Shown: in pieces, positions 32,501 through 41,005 of the stretch | Position numbering within the stretch: position 1 is the first letter of the stretch | Layout of the letters: each line of letters starts with the position of its first letter | NCBI GenBank assembly: GCA_033763575.1 | Contig: JANRKF010000011.1 | Coordinates: 1-64,000, forward strand | DNA length: 64,000 bases | From: JANRKF01 sp033763575 | GTDB taxonomy: Bacteria; Pseudomonadota; Alphaproteobacteria; Rickettsiales; SXRF01 | Direction: 5' to 3' | Program-made: the position numbers and the translations under genes | Notes under the pieces: model-generated | Seen by the model: the letters and a program-made list of their open reading frames with translations, nothing else | Told to the model about the DNA's origin: nothing | Database searches by the model: none

Positions 32501-33992
32501 GGGTTAGCAGCGCATCGAGCATCTGCTCGCTCCACACCCCGGCGAGGCGCGCGATTTCACGTTCGATCTTGCCGACATTCACATGCGGCACATCGCCGGG
32601 TGTGGTGCGGATGATGAGGTGCAGCCGGGCCAGCGGCGCGTCGGTGATCTGCGTGTTGAAGGCGGTGGTGGTGCCGTTATAGGCGGCCTCAATGATATGC
32701 TGGATCTGGCGGCGCAGCTCGGTGGAAAACTGCTCACGCGGCACGAACGCCATGACGCTGATGAAGCGCTCGAATACGTCCTTGCGAATAAAACAGCGCA
32801 CGCCGGGCTTCACCTCCAGCGACAGGATGCCCATGCTGACTTCGAACAGCTCGTCTTCGCTCATCTGGAACACTTCATCACGCGGCAGGAATTCGAGGAT
32901 CGTCGAAAAGGCTTTGCCGTCATGGCTGTTGGGTGGAAAACCCGAACGATCCAGCATCCGCGCGATCTTGTTGCGCAGCAGCGGAATATCGTTGGTGCTC
33001 TGATAATAGACATTCGAGGTGAACAGCCCCAGAAAACGCACCTCGCCGATAACATTGCCGGCCTCGTCGAAACGCTTGATGCCGATATAATCCATCGGCA
33101 CGCGGCGATGCACCGGCGAGCGGCGGTTGGATTTGGTGATCTCGATGAGGTGCTTGGAAAGCAGCCGGTGGCGCTGGTCCCTGGGCATGGTCTCGAGGCC
33201 GATACGGCTTTTATCGCTGGCGGTGGAGAGTATGCCGAGCTTAGAAGTGCCGGCGATATCGATCTCGCTCTTGTCGGCGCTTTGCACGAAATCATATTCG
33301 CCGTAACCGAGGAACACAAAGTTGCGCGCCACCAGCCATGAAAGAAAGTCGCGCACTTCGGCGACATACGCCGCCTCGAACCCTTTCGGTGCTTTTTTCA
33401 GCCCTTGAATGGTGGCTTCGGCCTTGGCGATGATCGCCTTCCAGTCGCCAACGGCGGCGCGGACATGGCGTAATATGCGGATCAGTTCCTCTTTAAGCTG
33501 CTCGGTCGAAAGCGTATCCGGCAACGGTGAAACTTCAAAATGAATCAGAGATTCGGCGTGCGAGTCACCTTCCTCGCCAAGCGAGGTCAGCGCGCCCTTG
33601 GCATCGCGCGAGACGGGAAAAATCGGGTGGTAGGTCTCGCGGATGGTGAGCCCCTGGCGGCCCAGCTCTATAGTAAGCGAATCGACAAGGAAGGGCATGT
33701 CGTCGTTGATGAGCTCAATGATGGTTGATTTCGAATGATAGCCGTGCTCCTTTGCATCCGGCGTGAAAATGCGGATGGCGGGAGTGGCGGCATCACGGGT
33801 GCAAAAAAATGCGAACATCGATTGCACCATGGCATTGGTGCGCGCCGTTTCCATTTTTTCCAGGTCGGCGACCAGCAGGCGGGCATAAAAAATCTCGGCG
33901 AAGCGGCGCTCCATGCCGGTGATTTTCTTGGGCAGTGCGGCCAGCAGTTCTTTAATCAGCGCCGACTGTTGCTTCTGGTAGGTAGGCTTCAT
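29520..33992 (-). CDS. NAD-specific glutamate dehydrogenase, large type
   Basis: 1490 aa, the 160-180 kDa class of NAD-GDH. Oxidises glutamate to 2-oxoglutarate and ammonium. Catalytic core: GLRWSDRPDDFRTEVLGLMKAQMVKNAVIVPVGSKGGFVLK (about 815-855; Lys and Gly-rich glutamate site), then TCVGIGDMGGDVFGNGMLLS and KLVAAFNHMHIFIDP. The N-terminal ~700 residues are the regulatory region with ACT-like parts, and the C-terminus is helical. Monocistronic; start 33992 opposite cysQ. Confidence 0.93.
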   Translation of the reverse strand: MKPTYQKQQSALIKELLAALPKKITGMERRFAEIFYARLLVADLEKMETARTNAMVQSMFAFFCTRDAATPAIRIFTPDAKEHGYHSKSTIIELINDDMPFLVDSLTIELGRQGLTIRETYHPIFPVSRDAKGALTSLGEEGDSHAESLIHFEVSPLPDTLSTEQLKEELIRILRHVRAAVGDWKAIIAKAEATIQGLKKAPKGFEAAYVAEVRDFLSWLVARNFVFLGYGEYDFVQSADKSEIDIAGTSKLGILSTASDKSRIGLETMPRDQRHRLLSKHLIEITKSNRRSPVHRRVPMDYIGIKRFDEAGNVIGEVRFLGLFTSNVYYQSTNDIPLLRNKIARMLDRSGFPPNSHDGKAFSTILEFLPRDEVFQMSEDELFEVSMGILSLEVKPGVRCFIRKDVFERFISVMAFVPREQFSTELRRQIQHIIEAAYNGTTTAFNTQITDAPLARLHLIIRTTPGDVPHVNVGKIEREIARLAGVWSEQMLDALLTRHDEPKALALHKRYAEAFPPSYIASHDAAACCHDIEEAEIAMTKGGLAVKLYQLDQDEQFAHLKIYNPTTQIALSDILPILENAGFRVIEEQPYLVSPMGVENRIWIRDFKLQLPATITRIAPLADATEKALLASWQGVIENDRINALVLLAGINFREASLLRALTKYLKQTGWGISQGAVAQALCKHPLLAKQIVELFHARFSPETLQRDVKIHSLKSAIDKALEEVASAAYDRILRTFSQIIMAMTRTNYYQPDKAVLSFKFDSPAIPDLPLPVPFAEIFVYSPRVEGIHLRGGKVARGGLRWSDRPDDFRTEVLGLMKAQMVKNAVIVPVGSKGGFVLKKAPNGGDREALQTEAISCYTLYLQGLLDITDNRTASGVVTPSQVVRHDGDDPYLVVAADKGTASFSDIANGVSNAYGFWLNDAFASGGSAGYDHKKMAITARGAWISVARHFHEKGRDVAREDFTCVGIGDMGGDVFGNGMLLSRHTKLVAAFNHMHIFIDPTPDAAVSFTERERLFKLPRSSWRDYDAALLSKGGGIYERSAKFIELSPEAMQALGISKNKIAPDELIRAILVAPVDLLWNGGIGTYVKAEDESHEQVGDRANNAVRVNGRELRCKVVGEGGNLGFTQKGRIEYARSGGRINTDAIDNSAGVDCSDHEVNIKITFSYLLASGALTIEKRDMVLEAMTDEVAELVLKDNSLQTLALTIAEQQGGAGLDAQARLMHVLEAKGALTRSVEYLPTDQFLAEMKTKGLALTRPELAVLLAYSKMDLYKSLVESDLLDHVYFEDELMHYFPEVMQRDYREAILAHPLRREIIGTMLTNSLVNRMGCTFVNELMETYHADASDIAVGYAIVRDAFNLRVHWKQLDALTGKIPVAQQAELFTRLGAFIRERVIWLLANMAHPLDIDDIKTRIIQPAQKRMAVMKPSADDQEKSAALVAQGAPAALAQFIANMDVYSTAFDIVHLAGENHIPEDAVAAIYSKIAAKFTT

Positions 33993-34014
33993 GCGTATTC
34001 CTGCAATTATTATT

Positions 34015-34043
34015 TTGTTTTACGAAGCGTTATAGCCTATATG
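34015..34043 (+). promoter_or_regulatory. Promoter of cysQ
   Basis: TTGTTT (34015-34020), 17-bp spacer, TATATG (34038-34043). The predicted start of transcription falls at about the ATG (34052), so the mRNA would be leaderless. Confidence 0.55.
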
Positions 34044-34051
34044 CTCATCTC

Positions 34052-34813
34052 ATGCAAAGCACCAAGAACAAAGAATACCAGGATAGTGTCATCGCGATTG
34101 CGTTGCAAGCGGGCGCGCTGCTTATGCGCTATTTTGTCGAGGGCCATAAGGTCAGCACCAAAGAGGATAACAGCCCGGTGACCAACGCCGATATCGAAGC
34201 CAATACGCTGATTTCAGAAGCGCTGCAGGCGCTCGATGCGACTATTCCGGTGATCGCCGAAGAAGATGAAACGCTGGGCGATTCGGCGGCGCGTTTCTGG
34301 CTGGTCGATCCGCTGGACGGCACCCGCGCTTTTGTCGCCGGCGAGCCGGAATTCACGGTGAATATCGGCCTGATTGAAAATGGCGTGCCGACTTTCGGGG
34401 TGATTTTCGTCCCGGCGCAATCGCTGCTTTATTATGGCACGGTGGGGCAGGGGGCGTACCGCGTCAAAGACGGTGGCACTCCGGAAAAAATCCATGTGCG
34501 CGCCAGGCCCGAAGACGGTGTGACGGTGGTGAAAAGCAAATCCCACCCATCACCAAAAACCGAAGCCTTCCTCAGCACCATGAAGGTGAAGGAGATGATC
34601 GCCGGCTCCAGCTCGGTAAAATTTTGTCAGGTGGCGGAAGCGGCCGCCGATATTTATCCGCGTCTTGGCCGCACGATGGAATGGGACACCGCTGCCGGAC
34701 ACGCCATCCTCAGCGCCGCCGGCGGCAAGGTGATCGTCGCCGAAACCGGCGCGCCGCTCACCTATGGCAAGGCCGGATTCGAAAACCCGCACTTCATCGC
34801 ACTGGGTTATTAG
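34052..34813 (+). CDS. cysQ: 3'(2'),5'-bisphosphate nucleotidase (CysQ, inositol monophosphatase superfamily)
   Basis: 253 aa. Hydrolyses PAP, the by-product of sulfate activation and sulfotransferases. Metal-site blocks: IAEEDE, FWLVDPLDGTRAFVAGEPEFTVNIGLI and MEWDTAAGHAILSAAGG. FVAGEPEFTVN is the CysQ-type version of the loop rather than SuhB-type. It would clear PAP made by the sulfotransferase at 3060. The TAG stop is the first codon of element R8. Confidence 0.88.
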   Translation: MQSTKNKEYQDSVIAIALQAGALLMRYFVEGHKVSTKEDNSPVTNADIEANTLISEALQALDATIPVIAEEDETLGDSAARFWLVDPLDGTRAFVAGEPEFTVNIGLIENGVPTFGVIFVPAQSLLYYGTVGQGAYRVKDGGTPEKIHVRARPEDGVTVVKSKSHPSPKTEAFLSTMKVKEMIAGSSSVKFCQVAEAAADIYPRLGRTMEWDTAAGHAILSAAGGKVIVAETGAPLTYGKAGFENPHFIALGY

Positions 34814-34924
34814 ATAGCGCTGTCACGCGTTTCTGAATGGCTGCAAACAGCCGGTTACTGCGCTCTCGGTTCTCGTAACCTGCTGTTTTCGCTTCATTCA
34901 TAATTCTCGTGACCACACTATCTA
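34811..34924 (+). repeat. Palindromic element R8 (hairpin-less copy)
   Basis: Ends TAGATAG (34811-34817) and CTATCTA (34918-34924). Matches R1 closely on both sides, but the section with the GTAC hairpin is missing: GCGCT joins directly to CTCGGTTCTCG. Its ends supply the TAG stops of cysQ on one strand and of the gene at 34922 on the other. Confidence 0.88.
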
Positions 34925-35614
34925 GCGCCTCCCTATGCCTTGCTCTCCAGCCTCACGGTTTTTTGCAATCAGGGCGGGTATTTGGCTGACATCGCTGACG
35001 GTACCCAGATCGATGAACTGTACGTCCCCTCGCTCTTTCAAATCTTTCAGGAAATCTGCTATAACATTTTCTGGAATTTTCTGCTGGCTGAGTGAGAAGC
35101 GACTGAATACTTCAATAAAATCTCGAATCACCCCTTGAAAAAGATGTTTACTGAAATCAGCACCTTGTTCACCAGCGCGTGATTGATATTCTTTCGCAAT
35201 GATGCGCAGGTGTGGGCGTGCCTCCTTTTCGACCACGAGAAAATGTTTGAGGCGGTCTTGTTCCATTTTACTATAATGATAGAGAGTAAGCGGAGTGTTT
35301 ACCGTTGCGACATGCGCGCTTGGCTGTGGAAGATCAGGATTCTTCACCGCTTCATAATCAAGAGACAGCACATGCTCACGTGCGTCCTTACCAATCTTCG
35401 GAGCAGCCTGATGGAATACACGCGCTAACTTTTCAAGCATTGTCCATTTCATTTCTACGGCATCGACCATGATTCTCTTGGGGCTACCATAGTCGTGCTC
35501 AATGAAAAAATGATACCGCCGCCCGTCTCTGTCGGCCTGTGCCAATTCCGGGAAATGGGAGATGAGGCGCTGGACGGCCGGGTCATCATGTGAAACTTCG
35601 TGTTCAAATCGCAT
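34922..35614 (-). CDS. Hypothetical protein, His/Lys-rich, helical
   Basis: 230 aa, not recognised. No signal peptide or membrane helix. N-terminal part HDDPAVQRLISHFPELAQADRDGRRYHFFIEHD suggests an alpha/beta domain; the rest is mostly helical (MLEKLARVFHQAAPKIGKDAREHV, DFIEVFSRFSLSQQKIP). AT-richer codons than gshB upstream of it may mean later acquisition. Ends inside element R8 so its last codons (IGRR) border the element. Starts 9 bp after gshB on the same strand. Confidence 0.5.
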   Translation of the reverse strand: MRFEHEVSHDDPAVQRLISHFPELAQADRDGRRYHFFIEHDYGSPKRIMVDAVEMKWTMLEKLARVFHQAAPKIGKDAREHVLSLDYEAVKNPDLPQPSAHVATVNTPLTLYHYSKMEQDRLKHFLVVEKEARPHLRIIAKEYQSRAGEQGADFSKHLFQGVIRDFIEVFSRFSLSQQKIPENVIADFLKDLKERGDVQFIDLGTVSDVSQIPALIAKNREAGEQGIGRR

Positions 35615-35623
35615 GGGTTTTCA

Positions 35624-36565
35624 TCATCCAATATACCCCTCCACCACGTCCCAGAAATTCGACTCCAGCCTGACGCCGTAGAGCGCGTTGATGGCGGCGA
35701 ATCCGGTGGGGCTGGTGGTGTTGACTTCGGTGAGGTAGTCGCCGATCATATCGACACCCGCGAAAAGGATGCCTTCCTCGCGCAGCATTTCGCCCAGCTC
35801 TTCGCAGGTTGCGAGCTGTTTCGCCGACAGCGAGGTTTTGACCGGGGTGCCGCCGACGCGCATATTGGCGCGGACGTCGCCGCTCGCCGGAATGCGGCCA
35901 AGCGCGCCCGCGATCTCACCGTCGAGCAGGATGATGCGCTTGTCATCGGTCGCCACTTCCGGCAGGAAGCGCTGCACCATCACCGGCTCCTTGTTGCCGG
36001 TAAAAATCATTTCCATCAGCGCGTGGAAATTCTGGTCGTCCGGCTTGATACGCAGCACCGCCCGGCCGCCATAGCCGTAAAGCGGCTTGATGACGATGTC
36101 TTTTTCATCGCGCCGGAACTCCTCGATCGCCTGCACATCCGCCGTAATCAGCGTCGGCGGCATGGCATGCTCCAGCAGCGTCGGAAATATTTTCTCCGGG
36201 AAATTACGCACGGCCACCGGGTTATTCACCACCAGCGCCTCGGTCATCACCTGTTCGAGCAGGTAGGTGGTCGATAAATAGGTCATGTTAAACGGCGGGT
36301 CCTGCCGCAGCAAAATCACGTCCATGTCGTGCAGCGGCTCATGCCATAATTCGCCGAGCGTGTAAAAATTCTCCGTACCTTCGAGGAATTTTACCTTGCG
36401 CCCGCGCGCGAGCACGCTGCCTTCACGATAGGTGAGATGTTCCGGCGTGTAGTAAAAAATATCATGTCCCCGCGCCTGCGCCTCCCGCGCCATCAGCAAG
36501 GTGGAATCGGATTTCGGATTGATCGATGAGAGCGCGTCCATCTGGATCGCGACGCGAAGCGGCAT
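35624..36565 (-). CDS. gshB: Glutathione synthetase
   Basis: 313 aa, the family's usual length. Joins glycine to gamma-glutamylcysteine. ATP-grasp signatures: LRQDPPFNMTYLSTTYLLE, IVIKPLYGYGGRAVLRI, MVQRFLPEVATDDKRIILLDGEI, FAGVDMIGDYLTEVNTTSPTGF. The gshB-BON-yraN-rsmI order on the - strand, divergent from the PBP activator, is a known alphaproteobacterial arrangement. Confidence 0.96.
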   Translation of the reverse strand: MPLRVAIQMDALSSINPKSDSTLLMAREAQARGHDIFYYTPEHLTYREGSVLARGRKVKFLEGTENFYTLGELWHEPLHDMDVILLRQDPPFNMTYLSTTYLLEQVMTEALVVNNPVAVRNFPEKIFPTLLEHAMPPTLITADVQAIEEFRRDEKDIVIKPLYGYGGRAVLRIKPDDQNFHALMEMIFTGNKEPVMVQRFLPEVATDDKRIILLDGEIAGALGRIPASGDVRANMRVGGTPVKTSLSAKQLATCEELGEMLREEGILFAGVDMIGDYLTEVNTTSPTGFAAINALYGVRLESNFWDVVEGYIG

Positions 36566-36568
36566 GAA

Positions 36569-37162
36569 CTATCCCTTCCTGCGCGGGTCGTCCTTGAAGC
36601 GCGCATAGCTCACCACGCGCTGCACATAGCTGGTGGTGCTGGCGATATAGGTCACTTTGTCCAGCTCCATCTGGTTCTGCGCGATGCCCATGATATAGAC
36701 GACCTGATTGACCGTGAGCACGCTGAAATTGACCGAGCGTATGCCCTTGGTCGCCAGCAGCCGGGCGCGGATCTGCGTGCTGATCCATACATCACGCGTA
36801 TAGTTCCAGAAGCTGCTCTTGTCGTTCACCTGAATCTCGTCGATGACTTCGACCACGCCCGACACTTCCCAGGTGAGACGCACGGCTTCGACCTGCGATT
36901 CCGGTTTATCTACATTGCCGGTGAGCAGCACCCGGCCTTCCACCACCTTCACTTCGACATTGGCGAACAGGCCTTTGAAATCCTTGCCGGCGAAGCTGTT
37001 TTTAATCTGCAGCAGGATGCCCGTATCGTCCACCGCGTTGCCGACCGAGCGTTCCTGCGCCACCACGGCAGCGGTTTCCGAGCCGACCGCGACCACGGCG
37101 GGGAAACAGCCCGACAGCGCAAACGGCATTGCAAGCAATAAAACAAATCCCAAGGCGCGCAT
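36569..37162 (-). CDS. BON-domain lipoprotein
   Basis: 197 aa. Signal and lipobox LLLAMPFALSGC; two BON domains (about residues 45-110 and 120-185; INSFAGKDF..VEVKVVEGRVLLTGNV and WISTQIRARLLATKGIRSVNFSVLTVNQVVYIMG), a DolP/OsmY-like envelope protein. The ATG at 37162 overlaps the yraN TGA as TGATG and has GGAG 6-7 nt before it, showing translational coupling. Confidence 0.9.
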   Translation of the reverse strand: MRALGFVLLLAMPFALSGCFPAVVAVGSETAAVVAQERSVGNAVDDTGILLQIKNSFAGKDFKGLFANVEVKVVEGRVLLTGNVDKPESQVEAVRLTWEVSGVVEVIDEIQVNDKSSFWNYTRDVWISTQIRARLLATKGIRSVNFSVLTVNQVVYIMGIAQNQMELDKVTYIASTTSYVQRVVSYARFKDDPRRKG

Positions 37163-37653
37163 CACGGTCTCCATGCATCTTTGAGGTGGCGCGGCCACAT
37201 CCCGCGCACCACCCATATCACATCGAAGCGTATATTACGGTGAGAGGCCCCGGCAAGTCCAGCAATTTTACCACTGCTGCCTATTAACCCCTCCATGGCG
37301 CGCAGGATTTTTTGTTGCTTGTGCGGCGGCACGCTGATTTCGCACGCCGCAAAGGATTTTCGCGCCTTGACCTCGACCGCCACCAGATGATTCCCGCGCA
37401 CGGCCAGCAGGTCGATCTCACCGTAATGATTGCGGTAGCGTTCGGCGACGATGCGGTAACCTTTCAGGCGCAAAAACCACGCGGCGATTCTTTCGGCCTC
37501 CAGGCCAAAATCATGTGCGCGCCTGCGGCTGTTATTTTGATCTTTACCGCGCAAGGCGCGGCGCGCAGCGGCGGGCCAGTTCTTGAGTTTATTGGGGGCA
37601 AAGCGCTCCAACGCACGAAGTGCAGGTTTATTTGAGCGAGAGCGCGGCGGCAT
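37162..37653 (-). CDS. yraN: YraN/UPF0102 nuclease-like protein
   Basis: 163 aa. PD-(D/E)XK-type fold: GLEAERIAAWFLRLKGYRIVAERYRN, then GEIDLLAVRG and VAVEVKARKSF, the D...E-x-K active-site pattern. A ~45-aa basic N-terminal extension is longer than usual, and a later start is possible. Substrate unknown; standard neighbour of rsmI and the PBP activator. Overlaps rsmI by 26 bp. Confidence 0.9.
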   Translation of the reverse strand: MPPRSRSNKPALRALERFAPNKLKNWPAAARRALRGKDQNNSRRRAHDFGLEAERIAAWFLRLKGYRIVAERYRNHYGEIDLLAVRGNHLVAVEVKARKSFAACEISVPPHKQQKILRAMEGLIGSSGKIAGLAGASHRNIRFDVIWVVRGMWPRHLKDAWRP

Positions 37654-38494
37654 ACACCTCCTTGCGCGGTTTTCCGGTTTGCTCGGCAGCGATTTGCGCG
37701 GCTTCTTTCAAACTATGAGTGGCGAGCAATTCGGTGAGCAGGGCGGTGATGTCTTGCTCCTTTTCCGCCTCCTCCGGCGGTGCGACCACCATCACCACTT
37801 CCCCTTTGGGCAGGCCATGTTTCCGGTAGTGGGCGAGGTGCGCGCTTAATTTATCCTTCCGTGACTCCTCGAACATTTTTGTAATCTCACGCACCACCGC
37901 CACCTCGCGGTCACCGAATGCTTCGAGCATCGCCGCGCAGGCATCGTCCAGCCGCTTGGCCGATTCAAAAATCACCAGCGTTGCCTGCACGTTGGAAAGC
38001 GCCCGAAGCTCGTCGGCGAGCGCCTGTTTTTTGGCTGGCAGGAACCCAACGAAATGGAAGCGGTTGGTCGGAAGGCCAGAGAGGCAGAGCGCCGCCATCA
38101 CGCTTGATGCGCCGGGGGCTGCCGACACATAATATCCCGCCGCCTGCACATCCCGCACCAGCTTATAGCCGGGATCGGAAATAAGCGGCGTGCCGGCATC
38201 GGAAATGAGCGCGAGACGCTTGCCCTCGGCGAGCATGCCCATGATTTGCGGGCGCCGCAATTCCCCGTTGTGGTCGTGATAGGAGAGCAGTTTTTTATCG
38301 AGCCCGTAATGCGACATCAGCTTGCCCGACACCCGTGTATCTTCGCAGAGCACGACATCGGCCAGCGCCAGTATATCGAGCGCCCGCAGCGTGATATCGC
38401 GCAGGTTCCCGATCGGCGTGGCGACAATATAGAGGCCCGAGGGATAGGTTTGACTGGGCTGTGCTTTCGAGGTATCCATAGGCACGTTATACAT
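37628..38494 (-). CDS. rsmI: 16S rRNA 2'-O-ribose methyltransferase (C1402)
   Basis: About 288 aa. Blocks: SGLYIVATPIGNLRDITLRAL, VLCEDTRVSGKLMSHYG, SDAGTPLISDPGYKLVRD, SAAPGASSVMAALCLSGLPTNRFHFVGFLP. Start 38494 (M-Y-N) or 38479 (M-D-T) are both possible; neither has a clear ribosome binding site. Divergent from the PBP activator whose start is only 13 bp away. Confidence 0.94.
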   Translation of the reverse strand: MYNVPMDTSKAQPSQTYPSGLYIVATPIGNLRDITLRALDILALADVVLCEDTRVSGKLMSHYGLDKKLLSYHDHNGELRRPQIMGMLAEGKRLALISDAGTPLISDPGYKLVRDVQAAGYYVSAAPGASSVMAALCLSGLPTNRFHFVGFLPAKKQALADELRALSNVQATLVIFESAKRLDDACAAMLEAFGDREVAVVREITKMFEESRKDKLSAHLAHYRKHGLPKGEVVMVVAPPEEAEKEQDITALLTELLATHSLKEAAQIAAEQTGKPRKEVYAAALSLK

Positions 38495-38507
38495 CACCGG
38501 TGGCGAT

Positions 38508-39752
38508 ATGAAACAAATACTATCCACTCTGGCGGCGCTGCTCCTGCTTGCCGCCTGCACTTCCGACGAGACGGCAGGGACGCGCAAAGCCTTGCCGGCG
38601 CGGACGCCTGTGCCGCCGCTGATGAAGGAGACCACCATCGAAGCGGGCGAAGCGCTGGGGGTGATCCCGCCCGATGCGACGCCGATCAAGGTCGGCATCC
38701 TGCTGCCGCTTTCGGGCGACGCCGCCGCGCTCGGTAATGCGATGCTCGATGCGGCGACGCTCGCGCTTTACGACGAATATATGTCGGTGCCGTCCAACAA
38801 AATCCGTTCGCAGATCATCCTCGTTCCCAAAGATACCGGCAAAACGGCGAATTCGGCCGCCGCCGCCGCCGAGGCCGCCATCGCGGACGGCGCGACGTTT
38901 ATCGTCGGGCCGCTGTTCAGCCAGGCGGTGACGGCGATGAAGCCGCTGGTGAAGGCCAAAAATATCCCGGTCATCAGCTTTTCGAACAACCGCGTGGTCG
39001 CCGAACCGAACATCTATACCTACGGCTATTTGCCGGAGCAGCAGATCGCAAGAATCGCCGAATACGCCTACCTCCAGGGTTATCAGCGTGTGGCCTTGCT
39101 CGCGCCGAACGATGCGTACGGCATCAAGGTGCGTGACGAATTGTCGTCGAACTACTCGCAAAAAGGCGGGTTTGTCGCGCCGGCCGAACTCTATGCGCCG
39201 AGCGAGCTGAATATCGATGCGGCGGTGGCGCGTCTCCTCGCTGCCTACCAGAACACCACCGACGACCGGAAATTCCAGGCAATCTTCATCGCCGACAGCG
39301 GATTTTCGATGAAGAACCTGATCAAATCACTCAAAAGAACCAGCCTCGATTTTTCAAAAATAAAGCTGATCGGAGCCGGGCTGTGGGACGATCCGGAGCT
39401 CACCAAAATTCCTGAATTACATGGTACGATTTTCCCCGGCACCCCGCCGGAATCCTTCACCAATTTCGAGAAGCGTTTCACGGCGATGTATGGTTATAAG
39501 CCGGTGCGGCTGGCGAGCCTTTCCTATGATGTGATATCGCTGCTGGCAAAACTTTCCATCTCGAGTCCTGCCGCGACCATCGATGCCTCGAAAATTCCCG
39601 ACCCGGATGGTTTTCACGCCCCGGCCAATAATCTTTATCGCCTGATGCCGGATGGCACGTCGGATCGCAAGCTGGCGATTCTGGAAGTGACCCCCACTGG
39701 GTTTAAAGTAGTAGAACCGGCCTCGAAGCGCTTCGCGAAACCGGGCGAGTAA
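38508..39752 (+). CDS. Penicillin-binding protein activator (LpoA-like lipoprotein)
   Basis: 414 aa. Lipobox LAALLLLAACTS; then a type-1 periplasmic binding fold of the LivJ/LpoA family: IKVGILLPLSGDAAALGNAML, ADGATFIVGPLFSQAVTAM, PVISFSNNRVVAEPNIYTYG, RVALLAPNDAYG. Expected to stimulate PBP1A from the outer membrane; pairing with rsmI/yraN/gshB supports this over an amino-acid transporter role. Stop abuts element R9. Confidence 0.88.
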   Translation: MKQILSTLAALLLLAACTSDETAGTRKALPARTPVPPLMKETTIEAGEALGVIPPDATPIKVGILLPLSGDAAALGNAMLDAATLALYDEYMSVPSNKIRSQIILVPKDTGKTANSAAAAAEAAIADGATFIVGPLFSQAVTAMKPLVKAKNIPVISFSNNRVVAEPNIYTYGYLPEQQIARIAEYAYLQGYQRVALLAPNDAYGIKVRDELSSNYSQKGGFVAPAELYAPSELNIDAAVARLLAAYQNTTDDRKFQAIFIADSGFSMKNLIKSLKRTSLDFSKIKLIGAGLWDDPELTKIPELHGTIFPGTPPESFTNFEKRFTAMYGYKPVRLASLSYDVISLLAKLSISSPAATIDASKIPDPDGFHAPANNLYRLMPDGTSDRKLAILEVTPTGFKVVEPASKRFAKPGE

Positions 39753-39837
39753 ACTCTACTCGGTCATGTACATAAGCGTACACTCCCTTGCGGTTCTCGG
39801 AAGAACGTTTTTTTCGCTAGCAACCGAGCGATTTTAC
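39752..39837 (+). repeat. Palindromic element R9 (short)
   Basis: CTCTACTCGGT at the left and CTAGCAACCGAGCG at the right; CTCGGT pairs with ACCGAG. Hairpin TGTAC (39767-39771), 6-nt loop, GTACA (39778-39782), then TTGCGGTTCTCGG. The left inner arm is lost. Fills the 95 bp between the PBP activator and hemW. Confidence 0.8.
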
Positions 39838-39847
39838 GGGAGCACGA

Positions 39848-41005
39848 TTATACATCACGCAAGAGCAATTTCGTAAGGGAAGTAAGCACCAGCCTGCCTT
39901 TGGCGGTGGGGATGAGGTGCGCCTCGTCATGTTCCAGCAATCCCTCGGCAATCGCCATCCGCCGTTTTTTCTCATCGATATAGTCGCGCACTTCACTTAC
40001 CGGCAGGCCGCCGGTGATGCGTAGCCCCATCATCAGCCGCTCTTCGGCGATGGTTTGCGCCGTCATCGGCAGGTTCGATTCCAGCCCGTGGCCTTGTTCC
40101 GACACCGCCGATAGCCAGCGCTCCGGGCTTTTGAGGTTCAAGGTGGCATGGCGCACGCCTTCTAAATATAGGCGCCCATGCGCGCCGGGGCCGACGCCGA
40201 TATAATCATGCCCAAGCCAGTAGGCCATGTTATGCCGCGATTCGTGACCGGGGGCCGCATAATTCGATACCTCATACGCGGTCATGCCATGTTCGCCGGT
40301 GATGCGCGTGGTCAGCTCATAGAGCTGTGCTGCCGTCTCCTCATCGGGAAGGGTGAAGGCGCCTTTGGCATAGGCGGTGTGGAAGGCGGTATTTTCTTCA
40401 ATGGTGAGCTGGTAAAGCGAAATATGGCCACGTGCGAGCGCCAGCGCCTCGCGCAGTTCATCTTCCCATTCCTGCGGGGTATGGCCGGGCCGCGCATAAA
40501 TCAGGTCGAATGAATAACGCTCGAAATATTTCCGGGCGAGCGCCAGCGCCTGCATCGCCTCATCCGCCGAATGCTCGCGGCCCAGGAATTTCAACGCTTC
40601 CGGCCGCAGCGACTGCACGCCGATGGAAAGCCGGTTGATTCCGGCCTGTTTGAACGCCGGAAACGTATCGGCCTCCACCGATGTCGGGTTGGCCTCCAGC
40701 GTGATTTCACTATTTTCATCGCACGGCCAGAGTGCGCGCACTCTGGCAATCGCCGCTTCGGCAATCTCCGGCGGCATGAGCGAGGGCGTGCCGCCGCCGA
40801 AAAAAATACTGGTGACGATGCGCTCTGGCGCAAGCGTTGCCATATGTTCCAGCTCAGTAAGCAGTGCTTTTTTCCACGCAGAGAAATCCACCCGGTCGCG
40901 GACATGGCTGTTGAAATCGCAATAGGGGCATTTGGCCTTGCAGAACGGCCAATGGATGTAAACAGCAAGCGGGTCTTTGGTTGTTGGTCTTTGGTCGTCA
41001 ATCAT
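39848..41005 (-). CDS. hemW: Radical SAM heme chaperone HemW
   Basis: 385 aa. Fe-S motif C-x3-C-x2-C in HWPFCKAKCPYCDFNSH (residues 19-35); FFGGGTPSLM, SIGVQSL, and C-terminal NMAYWLGHDYIGVGPGAHG. The first 12 residues (MIDDQRPTTKDP) are encoded by a heptamer repeat (40972-40999), just ahead of the conserved LAVYIHWPFC. Divergent from the gene at 41084. Confidence 0.95.
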   Translation of the reverse strand: MIDDQRPTTKDPLAVYIHWPFCKAKCPYCDFNSHVRDRVDFSAWKKALLTELEHMATLAPERIVTSIFFGGGTPSLMPPEIAEAAIARVRALWPCDENSEITLEANPTSVEADTFPAFKQAGINRLSIGVQSLRPEALKFLGREHSADEAMQALALARKYFERYSFDLIYARPGHTPQEWEDELREALALARGHISLYQLTIEENTAFHTAYAKGAFTLPDEETAAQLYELTTRITGEHGMTAYEVSNYAAPGHESRHNMAYWLGHDYIGVGPGAHGRLYLEGVRHATLNLKSPERWLSAVSEQGHGLESNLPMTAQTIAEERLMMGLRITGGLPVSEVRDYIDEKKRRMAIAEGLLEHDEAHLIPTAKGRLVLTSLTKLLLRDV

